A DNA stretch of 64,000 nt, taken from contig NZ_KB902299.1 of assembly GCF_000379485.1 (NCBI RefSeq), forward strand, positions 1 through 64,000, read 5' to 3'. Shown here piece by piece: positions 33,190-41,812 of the stretch. The notes beneath the pieces are model-generated. The model was not told where the DNA came from. It was given only the letters and a program-made list of their open reading frames with translations, and made no database searches. Source of the stretch: Wenxinia marina DSM 24838 (lineage in GTDB: Bacteria > Pseudomonadota > Alphaproteobacteria > Rhodobacterales > Rhodobacteraceae). How positions within the stretch are numbered: the first letter of the stretch is position 1; each line of letters begins with the position of its first letter. A program made the translations under genes and the position numbers.

Positions 33190-36108
33190 CTACTCGCCCG
33201 CCGGTTCGGGAATGCGGAATACCTGGCCGGGATAGATCAGGTTCGGGTTCCGGATCCGGTCGCGGTTCGCCTCGAACACGGCGACGTACATGAAGCCGTC
33301 GCCGTAGCGCTCCTCGGCGATGCCCCAGAGCGTGTTGCCTGGCTGGATCGTCCGCACCGCGACGCCGCCGGCGGCGACCTGGAGGGCGGCGGCGATGGTC
33401 TGCCGCTCTTCCCGCAGGAACGGGCTCTCGATCCGGCTGACGACCTCGCCGTCGGCGCCGATCTGGTCCACACGCATCGTGTAGGTGCCGGCGGGCAGTT
33501 CGGGGTCGACCCGGCCGGCCCAGTCCCCGCCCGCGCCGACCGGCGCCTCGAGGACGAGCGCGTTGTCCACGTAGACCCGCACCGCGCCGCCGCCGACCGC
33601 CCGGCCCGAGACGAGGACCTCGCCGCCGTCGTCGTAGGTGATCGTGTCGAGGGCGACCGTGTCGAGGACATCCGGCCCGGCCCCCGGCGCGAGCGCCGGC
33701 TGCAGCAGGCGGACCCCTTCCTCGCCGGCCATCAGCAGCGGCGCCTGGGCGGGCGCGCCGCCGTCCTCCGGGACCGCCGGCGGAGCGGGCGCGTCGGCGA
33801 GGGCGGCGGGAGGCGTTCCGGACGCCGCCGGGTCCGGCCGATCGGCCACGGCCGGTGCGGGCGTATCCAGGTCGCCGGGCGGGGCGGTCGCCGCCGCGGC
33901 TTCTGCGGTCGTGGCGACGGTCGGTGCGCTGCCACCCTCCGGCGGCGGCGCGGCCGAGGCGATCTCGACCGAGACCGCGGGAGGCTCGGGATCCGGCGGC
34001 GCCGCCGGCTCGGTCCCCGCCTCCGCCAGATCGGGCTCGGGCACGGAGGCGGGTTCGGTCAGGGCCTGCGGCACCGGCCCGGGATCCGCCGTCTCCGCCG
34101 GCTCGGCGAGAGCGAGCGCTGGCGCGTCCGCCGGCTGCGGCTCCGTCGCGTCCGCCAGCTCGGGCGCGACCGGCTCCGCGCCGCCGTCCCCGGCAGCGTC
34201 CTCTCCCGGTTCGGGCAGCACCGCGACGTCATCCCCGGACAGCATGCCGCCGGACGGGGCTTCGGACGTCGTTGGCGCGACCTCCTGCCCCAGCCGTACC
34301 AGCGCATCGCCGGGCGCCTCGCCCTCCGCCTCCGCCTCCGCAGAAGCGTTGTCCGCATCGGCCGGAACGGTTTCCGGCGCCGACGCGGTCTCCGGGTCCG
34401 CGCCGTTTCCGCCCTCGCCCGCGGCCGGCTCGCCGTCCGCGGCGGCGCCATCGTCCGCGCGGGCGGCAATATCGCCGGTGGCCGCAAGCTGGTCCGGCGC
34501 CTGCGCGGCCCCGCCCTCCTCGCCTGCAGCGGGTCCACCCTCCACCGCAGCCACGGCCGATGCCGGCGGGTCTTCCTCCGGTCCATCGAGGCCGAGGGCG
34601 CCGGTTCCCGCGTCGTCGGGCCCGGCTCCGGCGGTCGCGACGTCGGCGCCGTCCGCCACCTCCGGCGGCTCCACGCCCGTCTCGGCAACATCGGGCGCGG
34701 GTCCGGCCGTCGCGGCCATCTCCGTATCGCCCGCTTCCACATCGGGATCCGCGCCGGTCCCTGCATCCTCGGGTCCGGTTGCCCCCGCCGTGGCCACCTC
34801 CGGATCGTCGCCCGCCGCGGCCGGTTCCACGCCCGTCCCGGCATCGACCGCGACCGCGCTGGCGATCTCGTCCCCGTCCGGCTGCGCCGGCTCCGCCGGG
34901 CCGCTATCAGCCGTGGCCGTCTCCAGCTCGTCCGTCGCCGGGTCCGGCGCGCCCTCCGCGGTCTCGACCGCCACCTCCGCAGTCTCTCCCGCGGCGTCCG
35001 GCAAGGTCCCGGTCTCCGCCGGACCGCTCGCCACGACATCATCGGTCGGATTGCCCCCGCCGTCGGTATCGGTCCCGGCACCGGCACCGGCGTTGGCCTC
35101 CTCGTCAATGCCGGGCCCGGCCGCGGTTCCTGTACCGGCCGGGTCGGCGAGGGCGAGTTCGGAGGGAGCATCGGTGCCGTCGCCCGGGCCGGTCGGTTCC
35201 ACCTGCGCGGCGTCCGTCTGCTCCCCGGCGCTCTCGGTCGGCAATTCCGTCGGGTCGGACTCCAATGCCGCGACCGCATCCGGCGCCGCATCGTCGATCG
35301 GCAGGGCATCGGCCGCGGGTTCTTCCGGTCCGGCGCCTGCCTCCGCGGTCGCGGCCGGAGGCGTGTCGTCGGGAGCCGGTCCGACGGGTGCCGTCTCCTC
35401 GGGGGCAGTGCCCGCGTCGGCGAGATCCGTCACCGCCACCTCTTCCCCGGCCGGGTCGTCTCCCTCGTCCCCGGCATGTTCGGCGATCCCGTCTTCGGAT
35501 GGCCCGGCCGGTGAGCCTGGCGCGTCCGCCAGGGCGATGCTGTCGGCTCCCGTCACCGGACCGAGCGCGTCCGCGGAATTGTCGTCCGCGAGCGCGAGGT
35601 CGAGGGGGGGCGGGGCGACGGTGGGGGCGACGAGGATCGAGTCGGGCGAGGCGACGGCCGCGCCGTCGGGGTCGGCGACGAGGCTCAGCCGGCGGGCGAT
35701 CTCGGACGGCGCGATGTCCACGTATTCGATGAACATTCCGGTCTCGCCCACGTCGACCTCGGCCAGCGCGATATCGTCGAGCAGCACGCGGACCTGCGTC
35801 CCCGGCGCCGCGAGGCCCGAGACCAGGGACACGCCGCCCGGCTCGATCCGCACGTCCGAGAAGCGCGGCGCGGGCACGACGGCGGCAGCGTCGGCGTCGG
35901 TCGCCGCCACTTCGTCCGCATCAGCCGCCCGGGCGTCCGCCGCGGGATCCCCCGCCGACGCGTCGCCCGCCGGTACGGCGGCCAGCGTCTCCGCGTCCGC
36001 GTCGACGGGCTCCGGCTCCGGCGCCGGGATCAATGTCAGTACCGCGACCATCAGCGCGATGGCCGCGCCTCCGCCCAGGAGCAGGCGCGGCACGCTCGTC
36101 GAAGCCAA
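33190..36108 (-). CDS. Very long LysM-domain protein with a disordered Ala/Pro/Glu/Asp-rich linker
   Basis: 972 residues. An N-terminal membrane anchor (about 9-28, LLLGGGAAIALMVAVLTLI) leads to an Ig-like domain (about 85-165, VSLVSGLAAPGTQVRVLLDD). A low-complexity linker of about 600 residues, rich in A, E, P, D, T and G, follows. A second similar Ig-like domain (about 815-895, GAVRVYVDNALVLEAPVG) precedes a C-terminal LysM (IQPGNTLWGIAEERYGDG, NLIYPGQVFRIPEP). It likely spans the periplasm and binds peptidoglycan. The frame begins at a TTG after AGGGGGA; no in-frame ATG is upstream, and a GTG at 36093 is an alternative. Confidence 0.78.
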   Translation of the reverse strand: MASTSVPRLLLGGGAAIALMVAVLTLIPAPEPEPVDADAETLAAVPAGDASAGDPAADARAADADEVAATDADAAAVVPAPRFSDVRIEPGGVSLVSGLAAPGTQVRVLLDDIALAEVDVGETGMFIEYVDIAPSEIARRLSLVADPDGAAVASPDSILVAPTVAPPPLDLALADDNSADALGPVTGADSIALADAPGSPAGPSEDGIAEHAGDEGDDPAGEEVAVTDLADAGTAPEETAPVGPAPDDTPPAATAEAGAGPEEPAADALPIDDAAPDAVAALESDPTELPTESAGEQTDAAQVEPTGPGDGTDAPSELALADPAGTGTAAGPGIDEEANAGAGAGTDTDGGGNPTDDVVASGPAETGTLPDAAGETAEVAVETAEGAPDPATDELETATADSGPAEPAQPDGDEIASAVAVDAGTGVEPAAAGDDPEVATAGATGPEDAGTGADPDVEAGDTEMAATAGPAPDVAETGVEPPEVADGADVATAGAGPDDAGTGALGLDGPEEDPPASAVAAVEGGPAAGEEGGAAQAPDQLAATGDIAARADDGAAADGEPAAGEGGNGADPETASAPETVPADADNASAEAEAEGEAPGDALVRLGQEVAPTTSEAPSGGMLSGDDVAVLPEPGEDAAGDGGAEPVAPELADATEPQPADAPALALAEPAETADPGPVPQALTEPASVPEPDLAEAGTEPAAPPDPEPPAVSVEIASAAPPPEGGSAPTVATTAEAAAATAPPGDLDTPAPAVADRPDPAASGTPPAALADAPAPPAVPEDGGAPAQAPLLMAGEEGVRLLQPALAPGAGPDVLDTVALDTITYDDGGEVLVSGRAVGGGAVRVYVDNALVLEAPVGAGGDWAGRVDPELPAGTYTMRVDQIGADGEVVSRIESPFLREERQTIAAALQVAAGGVAVRTIQPGNTLWGIAEERYGDGFMYVAVFEANRDRIRNPNLIYPGQVFRIPEPAGE

Positions 36109-36247
36109 GTTCCATCCCCCTGGGATCAGTCAGCAGACCCCGCGGACCGTCCCCCGATGGACCGCGGTTGAGCGACCATATCAACAGGGCTATGGACGGT
36201 CAAAAGGCCCGTGAAACGGGGCGGTTGCCGGACGGAGGAAACGTGCA

Positions 36248-36802
36248 GTGACGACACGGTCGGTCTGCGTCTATTGCGGCTCGCGCGACGGCGGGCGGCC
36301 GGCCTATGCCGCGGCGGCCGAGGCGACGGGCCGGATGCTGGCCCGCAACGGCTGGCGCCTCGTCTACGGCGCCGGCGACGTCGGCCTGATGGGCCGCGTC
36401 GCGCGGGCGGCGCAGGAGGGCGGCGGCGCGACCTTCGGCGTGATCCCGACGCACCTTCTGTCGCTGGAGGTCGGCAAGCGCGACCTCGACACGTTCGTGG
36501 TCACCGAAACGATGCACGAGCGCAAGAAGGTGATGTTCATGAACGCCGACGCGGTCGTGGTCCTGCCCGGCGGCGCCGGCAGCCTGGACGAGTTCTTCGA
36601 GGTCCTGACCTGGGCGCAGCTGGGGCTGCACGCCAAGCCGATCCTGCTGCTGGATACCGAAGGATACTGGGCGCCGCTCGTGACGCTGCTGGAGCATGTC
36701 GTGGCGGAAGGGTTCGCGGCGGAGAGCCTGAAGGACCTGGTGCGGTCGGTGCCGGACGTGGAGGCGCTGGAGCGCGCGCTGGCGGAGGCGTTCGCGCGCT
36801 GA
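36248..36802 (+). CDS. LOG-family protein (TIGR00730, cytokinin riboside 5'-monophosphate phosphoribohydrolase type)
   Basis: 184 residues, normal length. Rossmann-like fold: VCVYCGSRDG at the start, LVYGAGDVGLMGRVA, and MHERKKVMFMNADAVVVLPG. The family motif PGGxGTxxE appears as PGGAGSLDE, Ser replacing Thr. LOG enzymes release free bases from nucleoside monophosphates. Starts at GTG with GGAGG about 9 nt upstream; divergent from the LysM gene. Confidence 0.88.
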   Translation: MTTRSVCVYCGSRDGGRPAYAAAAEATGRMLARNGWRLVYGAGDVGLMGRVARAAQEGGGATFGVIPTHLLSLEVGKRDLDTFVVTETMHERKKVMFMNADAVVVLPGGAGSLDEFFEVLTWAQLGLHAKPILLLDTEGYWAPLVTLLEHVVAEGFAAESLKDLVRSVPDVEALERALAEAFAR

Positions 36803-36811
36803 GCGCGGCCG

Positions 36812-37350
36812 CCCTGTCCGTGGACGCGGTGTCAAGTGATACCCGCCCCGGCCTTGAGCCGGGGCCTCTCCCCGGTCAGGGCGCCGAGCCCATCGGGGCC
36901 CCGGCTCGAGGCCGGGGCGGTCATCTGCGGGGGCGCCAGAAGAAAGGCCGCCACCGGTTCGCCCGGCGGCGGCCTTCCATGCCACGCCGCGTCGGCGCGC
37001 GTGTCCTTCACGATCTTCTCGATCTCGCGCACCGGGTAGTTCGTCAACACCTTGTACACCTCGCCCACGATCGGGTCGGACATCCCCTGTCCGTGTACGC
37101 GGTATTCGATCCGCCCCGGCCTTGAGCCGGGGCCTCTCGCCGGTCAGGGCGCCGAGCCCGTCGAGGCTCCGGCTCGAGGCCGGAGCGGTCATCTGCGGGG
37201 GCGCCAGAAAAGGCCGCCGCCGGTTCGCCCGGCGGCAGCCTTCCATGTCACGCCGCGTCGGCGAGCGTGTCCTTCACGATCTTCTCGATCTCGCGCACCG
37301 GGTGGTTGGTCAGCACCTTGTGCACCTCGCCCACGATCCGGTCCGACACC
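36812..37350. repeat. Partial tandem duplication of the 3' end of the host-attachment gene plus its downstream palindromes
   Basis: Copy A (36812-37084) and copy B (37085-37350) align nearly end to end: both start CCCTGTCCGTG, carry a facing palindrome pair (36842-36920; 37111-37189), then an identical CGGTCATCTGCGGGGGCGCC stretch, then the last 33 codons of the 37248-37706 gene. They differ by scattered substitutions and small indels, so the duplication is not recent. Confidence 0.85.
36985..37083 (-). pseudogene. Duplicated C-terminal fragment of the host-attachment-family gene
   Basis: Encodes SDPIVGEVYKVLTNYPVREI and onward, matching the intact protein's SDRIVGEVHKVLTNHPVREI to its end. 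The copy has no 5' part, and its stop codon has changed from TGA to TGG, so the frame runs on into the palindromes. A free-standing 83-codon frame exists from an ATG at 37083, but expression is unsupported. Confidence 0.75.
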
Positions 37351-37706
37351 TCCTTGTGAAGCGCGGGGCGGATGTTGCCGAGGACCTGCGGTCCCGCCAC
37401 CAGCACCATCCGGTCGAACCGCCCGCGGTGGGCGTAGCGGTAGAGGATGTCGGCCAGATCGTCGGCGAACCTCTCCTTCTGCAGTTCGTGGAAGTCCGCC
37501 TCGTCCATCCCCGAACGCTGGTTCGGCCCGGTGTCGTGGCCGCGGCCCGGGCGGTCGGTCTTCTGCTCGCGGTCGGGCGGGTTCTCCTCGTGCTCCTTGC
37601 GGATCACCTCGAGGAACGGGTCCTCGCCGTCGGTGCGGTTCTCCAGGATCAGGGCCTTCTCGCCGTCGGCGACGACGACCCAGTCGCCATTGCGGATGTT
37701 CGTCAT
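37248..37706 (-). CDS. Host-attachment family protein (PF10116-type; baeRF-like)
   Basis: 152 residues. WVVVADGEKALILENRTDGE at the N-terminus and the central RFDRMVLVAGPQVLGNIRPALHK (an eRF1/RNase-like fold) are typical of proteins labelled required for attachment to host cells; the biochemical role is unknown. Soluble, no signal peptide. Transcribed with the small hydrophilic gene upstream, one base between that gene's stop and this ATG. Confidence 0.8.
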   Translation of the reverse strand: MTNIRNGDWVVVADGEKALILENRTDGEDPFLEVIRKEHEENPPDREQKTDRPGRGHDTGPNQRSGMDEADFHELQKERFADDLADILYRYAHRGRFDRMVLVAGPQVLGNIRPALHKEVSDRIVGEVHKVLTNHPVREIEKIVKDTLADAA

Positions 37707-37707
37707 C

Positions 37708-37944
37708 TCAGCTGCTCCCCTCGCCGGTGCCGTGGTGACCGCCGAGGTTGCCCTCGCCTTCCTCGTCCTCCTTGGTGACGCGGGTGGCGCCGCCGCCCTT
37801 CTGCGACTGCTTCTGCTCGTCGCGGGTGCCGACGTCGGTCTCGAGGTTGCCCTGCCCGCGGCCCTGGTGGTGGGGCTGGTCGAGGTCGGTGGTGAACTCG
37901 TCCGTCTCCTTCACCCCGTCCTTGGATTTCACGCGTTCGGCCAT
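37708..37944 (-). CDS. Small hydrophilic hypothetical protein
   Basis: 78 residues, very polar: Lys, Glu, Asp, Gln and Gly with a His-rich end (GGHHGTGEGSS), no hydrophobic core, likely disordered. The start follows GGAGG at normal spacing. Coupled to the host-attachment gene (1-bp gap), so perhaps a stress or partner protein; no family recognised. Confidence 0.65.
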   Translation of the reverse strand: MAERVKSKDGVKETDEFTTDLDQPHHQGRGQGNLETDVGTRDEQKQSQKGGGATRVTKEDEEGEGNLGGHHGTGEGSS

Positions 37945-38044
37945 GAGTGCCTCCTTCGCTGCGTTCAGGGAGGAAACCCGCCGGAAATGACGCCGGTTCC
38001 GCTGGCTGACCGGGCGGCAGCGCATCCTCGCCCGGAATCGGAAA

Positions 38045-38075
38045 GGGGCTCCCGGGCGATCTGCCCGGGAGCCCC
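38045..38075 (-). terminator. Rho-independent terminator of sodB
   Basis: A perfect 13-bp stem, GGGGCTCCCGGGC with its complement at 38063-38075 and loop GATCT, lies 21 bp after the sodB stop. On the transcribed strand it is followed by TTTCC, a short T-run. Confidence 0.75.
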
Positions 38076-38096
38076 CCGATCCGTCGGGCGAGGCGC

Positions 38097-38699
38097 TTAC
38101 ATGCGGCTGGCGACGTTCTCCCAGTTCACCAAGTTGTCGAGGAAGTTCGACAGGTAGGCCGGGCGCTTGTTGCGGAAGTCGATGTAGTAGGAATGCTCCC
38201 ACACGTCGCAGCCCAGCAGAGCGGTCTGGCCGAAGCACACCGGGTTCACGCCGTTCTCGGTCTTGGTGACCTTCAGCGAGCCGTCCGTGTCCTTGACCAG
38301 CCAGGCCCAGCCCGAGCCGAACTGCCCGGCGCCGGCGGCGGAGAAGTCGTCCTTGAACTTCTGCACCGAGCCGAAGCTGTCGGTGATCGCGCTCTCCAGC
38401 TCGGACGGCATGGCGCCGCCGCCGTTCGGACCCATCATCTCCCAGAACTGGTTGTGGTTCCACAGCTGGCTGATGTTGTTGAAGATCCCGTTCTGCGCGA
38501 CCGCGTTCGGGTCGTAGGTGCCCTTGATGATCTCCTCGAGCGACTTGTTCTCCCACTCGGTCCCGGCAATCGCCTTGTTGCCGTTGTCGACATAGGCCTT
38601 GTGGTGGAGGTCGTGGTGATACTCGAGCGTCTCCTTCGACATGCCCTTCGAGGCGAGCGCGTCGTGGGCGTACGGAAGGTCGGGAAGTTCGAAAGCCAT
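38097..38699 (-). CDS. sodB: Superoxide dismutase, Fe/Mn type
   Basis: 200 residues. Metal ligands appear in the expected places: HHDLHHKAYVD (first His region), QLWNHNQFWEMM (His), and DVWEHSYYIDFRNKRPAYL (Asp and His). The SQLWNHNQFW and GSGWAWLVKD patterns match FeSOD (SodB). Cytoplasmic, no signal peptide. Monocistronic, with its own terminator. Confidence 0.93.
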   Translation of the reverse strand: MAFELPDLPYAHDALASKGMSKETLEYHHDLHHKAYVDNGNKAIAGTEWENKSLEEIIKGTYDPNAVAQNGIFNNISQLWNHNQFWEMMGPNGGGAMPSELESAITDSFGSVQKFKDDFSAAGAGQFGSGWAWLVKDTDGSLKVTKTENGVNPVCFGQTALLGCDVWEHSYYIDFRNKRPAYLSNFLDNLVNWENVASRM

Positions 38700-38875
38700 G
38701 GGGTCCTCGCTTGACTTGAATGAGGTTGGGGCCGCGCACACCAAACGGGGCGCGGGCGGAAAGGTCAATGGCGCGACGGGGCAACGGGCGCGGGGGGACG
38801 GCGGTTCCGCAGGTGGGGGGGCAAGTGGGGAGCCGTCGGGCGCCCGCGCACAGTTGACGGCTCAGCCCACCGGAT

Positions 38876-38957
38876 ACCCGTCCCGGCCTCGAGCCGGGAC
38901 CCCGAGAGGATGAAGAGCTCCGGCCCGCGAGGCCCCGGGTCAAGCCCGGGGCGGGAC
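38876..38957. repeat. Dispersed paired palindromic repeat
   Basis: CCCGTCCCGGCCTCGAGCCG and the facing GGCCCCGGGTCAAGCCCGGG, in the 330-bp gap between sodB and the GSCFA gene. The rest of 38700-38875 shows no feature beyond the expected sodB promoter region. Confidence 0.75.
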
Positions 38958-38980
38958 GCCCATGTCACGGTCGCCGATGC

Positions 38981-39034
38981 CGTAGGGTGGACGAAACCCA
39001 CCTCTCCCGGGCCGTGGTGGGGATCACCCACCTA
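38981..39034. repeat. Paired TAGGGTGG inverted repeats
   Basis: GTAGGGTGGACGAAACCCACC (38982-39002) faces GGTGGGGATCACCCACCTAC (39016-39035), overlapping the stop of the GSCFA gene. Same family as 6138-6157 and 9028-9050. Confidence 0.6.
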
Positions 39035-40378
39035 CACCCAGGTCACCTTGTCGCGGAACTCCGACCGGCCCGGGAACGCCGTCTCGTGCCGCTGCAGCAG
39101 CGACCGCGCCTCCTGCCGCATCCGCATCGGGCGGCACAGCATGATCATCCGTTCCAGCGCGTCGTGGCGGCCCGGCGCGATCTCCGCCGCCTTGGTCAGG
39201 GCGTCGAAGCTCTGCTGCAGCTGCTCCAGCCGGCGCGCGGCCGTCGCCTCGACCATCAGCACCTCCACGTCGGCGTCCGCCAGCTCGCGGTTGGCGGCGC
39301 ACAGATCCACGATTTCCTGAAAATGGTTGAGCTTCATCAGCATCTTCAGCGACGCCCGCAGCCCCTCGGAGGTGAGCAGGCCCGGCGCCTCGGCCGCCTC
39401 GGCCCCGTCGACGTAGGAGACCAGCACGTTCGACATGATCCGGTTCACCACGTCGGGCGAGACATGGCGGTAGTCGTTCCGCGCCCAGGCGACGGTGGGG
39501 TTCGACAGGGTCACGAACTCGTAGCTGGGGAAGTAGTCGACGCCCTCCTTGCCGAGCACGAACTCGTCCAGCGCGGCGCGCTGCACCGACTTGGAGTAGG
39601 CGTTGGCGACCAGCACGTCCATGTCGCGGAAGGTCGCCAGCAGCGGCACCGGCGACACCGTCACCAGCATCTTGAGCGGCTTCGTGCGGTGCTTCACCAG
39701 CAGGGCGTACAGCTCCTCCAGCCCGCCGAGGACGTCGCTGTAGCTGAGGACCCGGAACTCGAACCGGTCCGGCTCGGCCTTGATGAGCTGAACGGGCGGC
39801 ACGACGTTGAGGTAGAGGCCGAGCCTGCGGTCGTACCACGTCTCGACGTAGCCGAGCGTCAGGATGATGACGTCCGCGTCCTTCACCGCCGCCATCGCGT
39901 CGAGGTAGCGGTGACGGAAGGCGAGGATCGTCTCGAGGTCGAAGTCGAGCCGCGCCATGCCGAGCTGCGGGTCGCAGTAGCGGCCCTTGCCGATCTCGTA
40001 GATCACGTCGGCGCCGGGGAAGGTCTCGCGCTCCAGCGCCCAGCGGATCTCGTTGGTGACCGAGTGGATCGAGTACTTGTTGAAGAAGTTCGCGGCGTCG
40101 CCGAGGCTCTCGCCGACGTCGCCCAGTTCGAACTCGCGGCTGAGGACGCGCTTTCCGGCCCCTTCCAGCGCCTTCTCGACGTTGCGGGCGAAGCAGCTGC
40201 CGATGGCGAAGACCGTGTCGCCCTCGGCGATCCGGAACGATGGCGTCACCGTCGGCGAGGCCAGCGGATACAGACGCTCGCCGTCGCGCTCGGGCGCGGG
40301 AAAGCGGCGCAGCGCGTTGCCCTTGGCCCGGACGAACGCCTCTTCGGCGGTGATCCTCTCGATGTTCTCTACGCCCAT
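39032..40378 (-). CDS. GSCFA-domain protein
   Basis: 448 residues. The name-giving motif occurs as AIGSCFARN near residue 55, a SGNH-like Gly-Ser nucleophile site. A second conserved stretch, TLGYVETWYDRRLGLYLN, and VTVSPVPLLATFRDMDVLVA follow. The C-terminal 100 residues look like helical repeats. GSCFA proteins occur with polysaccharide genes and are thought to be acyl or carbohydrate esterases. Divergent from a GT61 glycosyltransferase (209-bp gap). Confidence 0.85.
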   Translation of the reverse strand: MGVENIERITAEEAFVRAKGNALRRFPAPERDGERLYPLASPTVTPSFRIAEGDTVFAIGSCFARNVEKALEGAGKRVLSREFELGDVGESLGDAANFFNKYSIHSVTNEIRWALERETFPGADVIYEIGKGRYCDPQLGMARLDFDLETILAFRHRYLDAMAAVKDADVIILTLGYVETWYDRRLGLYLNVVPPVQLIKAEPDRFEFRVLSYSDVLGGLEELYALLVKHRTKPLKMLVTVSPVPLLATFRDMDVLVANAYSKSVQRAALDEFVLGKEGVDYFPSYEFVTLSNPTVAWARNDYRHVSPDVVNRIMSNVLVSYVDGAEAAEAPGLLTSEGLRASLKMLMKLNHFQEIVDLCAANRELADADVEVLMVEATAARRLEQLQQSFDALTKAAEIAPGRHDALERMIMLCRPMRMRQEARSLLQRHETAFPGRSEFRDKVTWV

Positions 40379-40587
40379 GGCGGACACGCCCTCTGCTCCG
40401 GCCCGGCCGGTCCCTCGTGCGTGGAGACCGTTCTGTCCCGCGGGCGAGCCTACGCCGCGGCGGACAGGGCATTCAATAGCAGCAATTCTGGCGTTTTTCG
40501 GGGCGGGATCGCCACATCTATGGACAAGGTGCGACCCGTCCACCTAGTGCTGGCGCGGGCATCCAGCGAACCGACGAGGGCCGAAAG
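40379..40587. promoter_or_regulatory. Divergent promoter region of GSCFA and GT61 genes
   Basis: Contains the least GC-rich tract of the area (CATTCAATAGCAGCAATTCTGGCGTTTTT around 40470-40498, not all shown as a motif). A shared divergent promoter is expected; no boxes assigned. Confidence 0.3.
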
Positions 40588-41742
40588 ATGGGCACCGGCA
40601 CCGCATCCGCACCGACCGTCCCCGACCTCTCGGGCTCCATCGCGGACCGGATCGACCTGATCGAGGGCGCGTTCGTCGTGCCGCCGGCAAAGGGCCTCGG
40701 CAACCGGTCGGTGCAGCGCTCGGGCGTGCTGACGCCGGACGGCGCGCTGGTGGAGAACTCGGTGACGTGGCGCGGAATGGCCCAGGTGACGATGGCGCCC
40801 GCGATGCCGGAAGGCGACATCGCGGACCTGCCAGGCACCTGGATGTTCCTCGGGCCGCTCTTCGGCCATTTCGGCCATTTCCTGGTGGAGAGCATCAGCC
40901 GGATCTGGGCCTACGGCGCCCTGAAGGACCGGATCGACGGCGTCCTCTACGTGCCGAAGTTCCAGAACCGGCCCGGGCACGTGATGAACGTCTATCGCCC
41001 GTTCCTGCAGGCCCTCGGCGTCGACTGCGAGATGCGCAACATCGAGGATCCGACGCGGGTGGAGCGGCTCTACGTGCCCGGCCAGGGCTTCGGCATGTTC
41101 CAGATGATCGAAGGGGCGCCCGAGTTCCGCGACTTCGTCCGCGCCCATGCCGGCAAGGGCATCGCGCCCCAAGGCGCGGAGAAGATCTACGTCTCGCGCT
41201 CCGCTCTGCCCCCGGTCCGCGGCTCGATCCTCGGCGAGGCGCTGCTGGAAGAGCGGCTGAAGGCCGAGGGCTACGAGGTCTTCCATCCGCAGAAGCACTC
41301 CCATGCCGAGCAGATCGCGGCCTATCGCGCCGCCCGGCAGGTCATCGCGGTGGATTGCTCGCCGCTGCATCTGCTCGCGCTCGTGGGCCACGCCGACCAG
41401 AAGGTGGCCGTGATCGCGCGCCGGGATGGACATCTCGACGACATCTTCGCGCGGCAGATCCGGGCGTTCCAGGGCGCGGAGGCGACGGCGATCGACCTTC
41501 TGCGCCGGAACTGGATCGAGGAGCACGCAAGCGGTCCCTCGCGCACCAGCTGGGGCGAGATCGACTTCGCCGAGCTGGGGCGGCGGCTGAATGCGGCGGG
41601 GCTGATCGCGGGCGGACTGGACTGGCCGGACCTGACCGACGCGCAGATCGCGGCGGAGGTCGCGCGGATCTCCGACGGCGTCGGCGTGCCGTTCAGGCCC
41701 TGGGCCGGACCGCCGGGGACGGCGCCGGTGGAGGAGGAGTGA
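40588..41742 (+). CDS. Glycosyltransferase family 61 (DUF563) protein
   Basis: 384 residues. GT61 pattern: GPLFGHFGHFLVESISRIWA (conserved HxxHFLxE region), KIYVSRSALPPVRGS, the VFHPQKHSHAEQIAAYRAA segment and VIAVDCSPLHLLALVG. The enzyme probably transfers a sugar in capsule or lipopolysaccharide synthesis. No signal peptide. Paired divergently with the GSCFA gene, consistent with a shared surface-glycan role. Confidence 0.85.
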   Translation: MGTGTASAPTVPDLSGSIADRIDLIEGAFVVPPAKGLGNRSVQRSGVLTPDGALVENSVTWRGMAQVTMAPAMPEGDIADLPGTWMFLGPLFGHFGHFLVESISRIWAYGALKDRIDGVLYVPKFQNRPGHVMNVYRPFLQALGVDCEMRNIEDPTRVERLYVPGQGFGMFQMIEGAPEFRDFVRAHAGKGIAPQGAEKIYVSRSALPPVRGSILGEALLEERLKAEGYEVFHPQKHSHAEQIAAYRAARQVIAVDCSPLHLLALVGHADQKVAVIARRDGHLDDIFARQIRAFQGAEATAIDLLRRNWIEEHASGPSRTSWGEIDFAELGRRLNAAGLIAGGLDWPDLTDAQIAAEVARISDGVGVPFRPWAGPPGTAPVEEE

Positions 41743-41812
41743 GGGGGTCTGGGGGGCCCGTGCGCGCCGCTCGGGGTGCGCGCGAGCTCGGGCGGTTCCG
41801 GATCACGGAAAA

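Noticed and set aside
33638-36214. 858-codon open frame on the plus strand, Ser/Ala/Gly/Pro-rich
   Set aside because: It is the antisense of the LysM gene. High-GC low-complexity codons keep the reverse frame open; it lacks domains, while the minus strand has clear Ig-like and LysM domains.
36200-37246. 348-codon minus-strand frame across the LOG gene and duplication
   Set aside because: Antisense of the LOG gene and a run through palindromic repeats; the peptide is mostly repeat translation.
37248-37706. Host-attachment name taken as a phage or symbiosis gene
   Set aside because: The family is a widespread chromosomal one with no viral hallmark; no integrase, capsid or att site is nearby.
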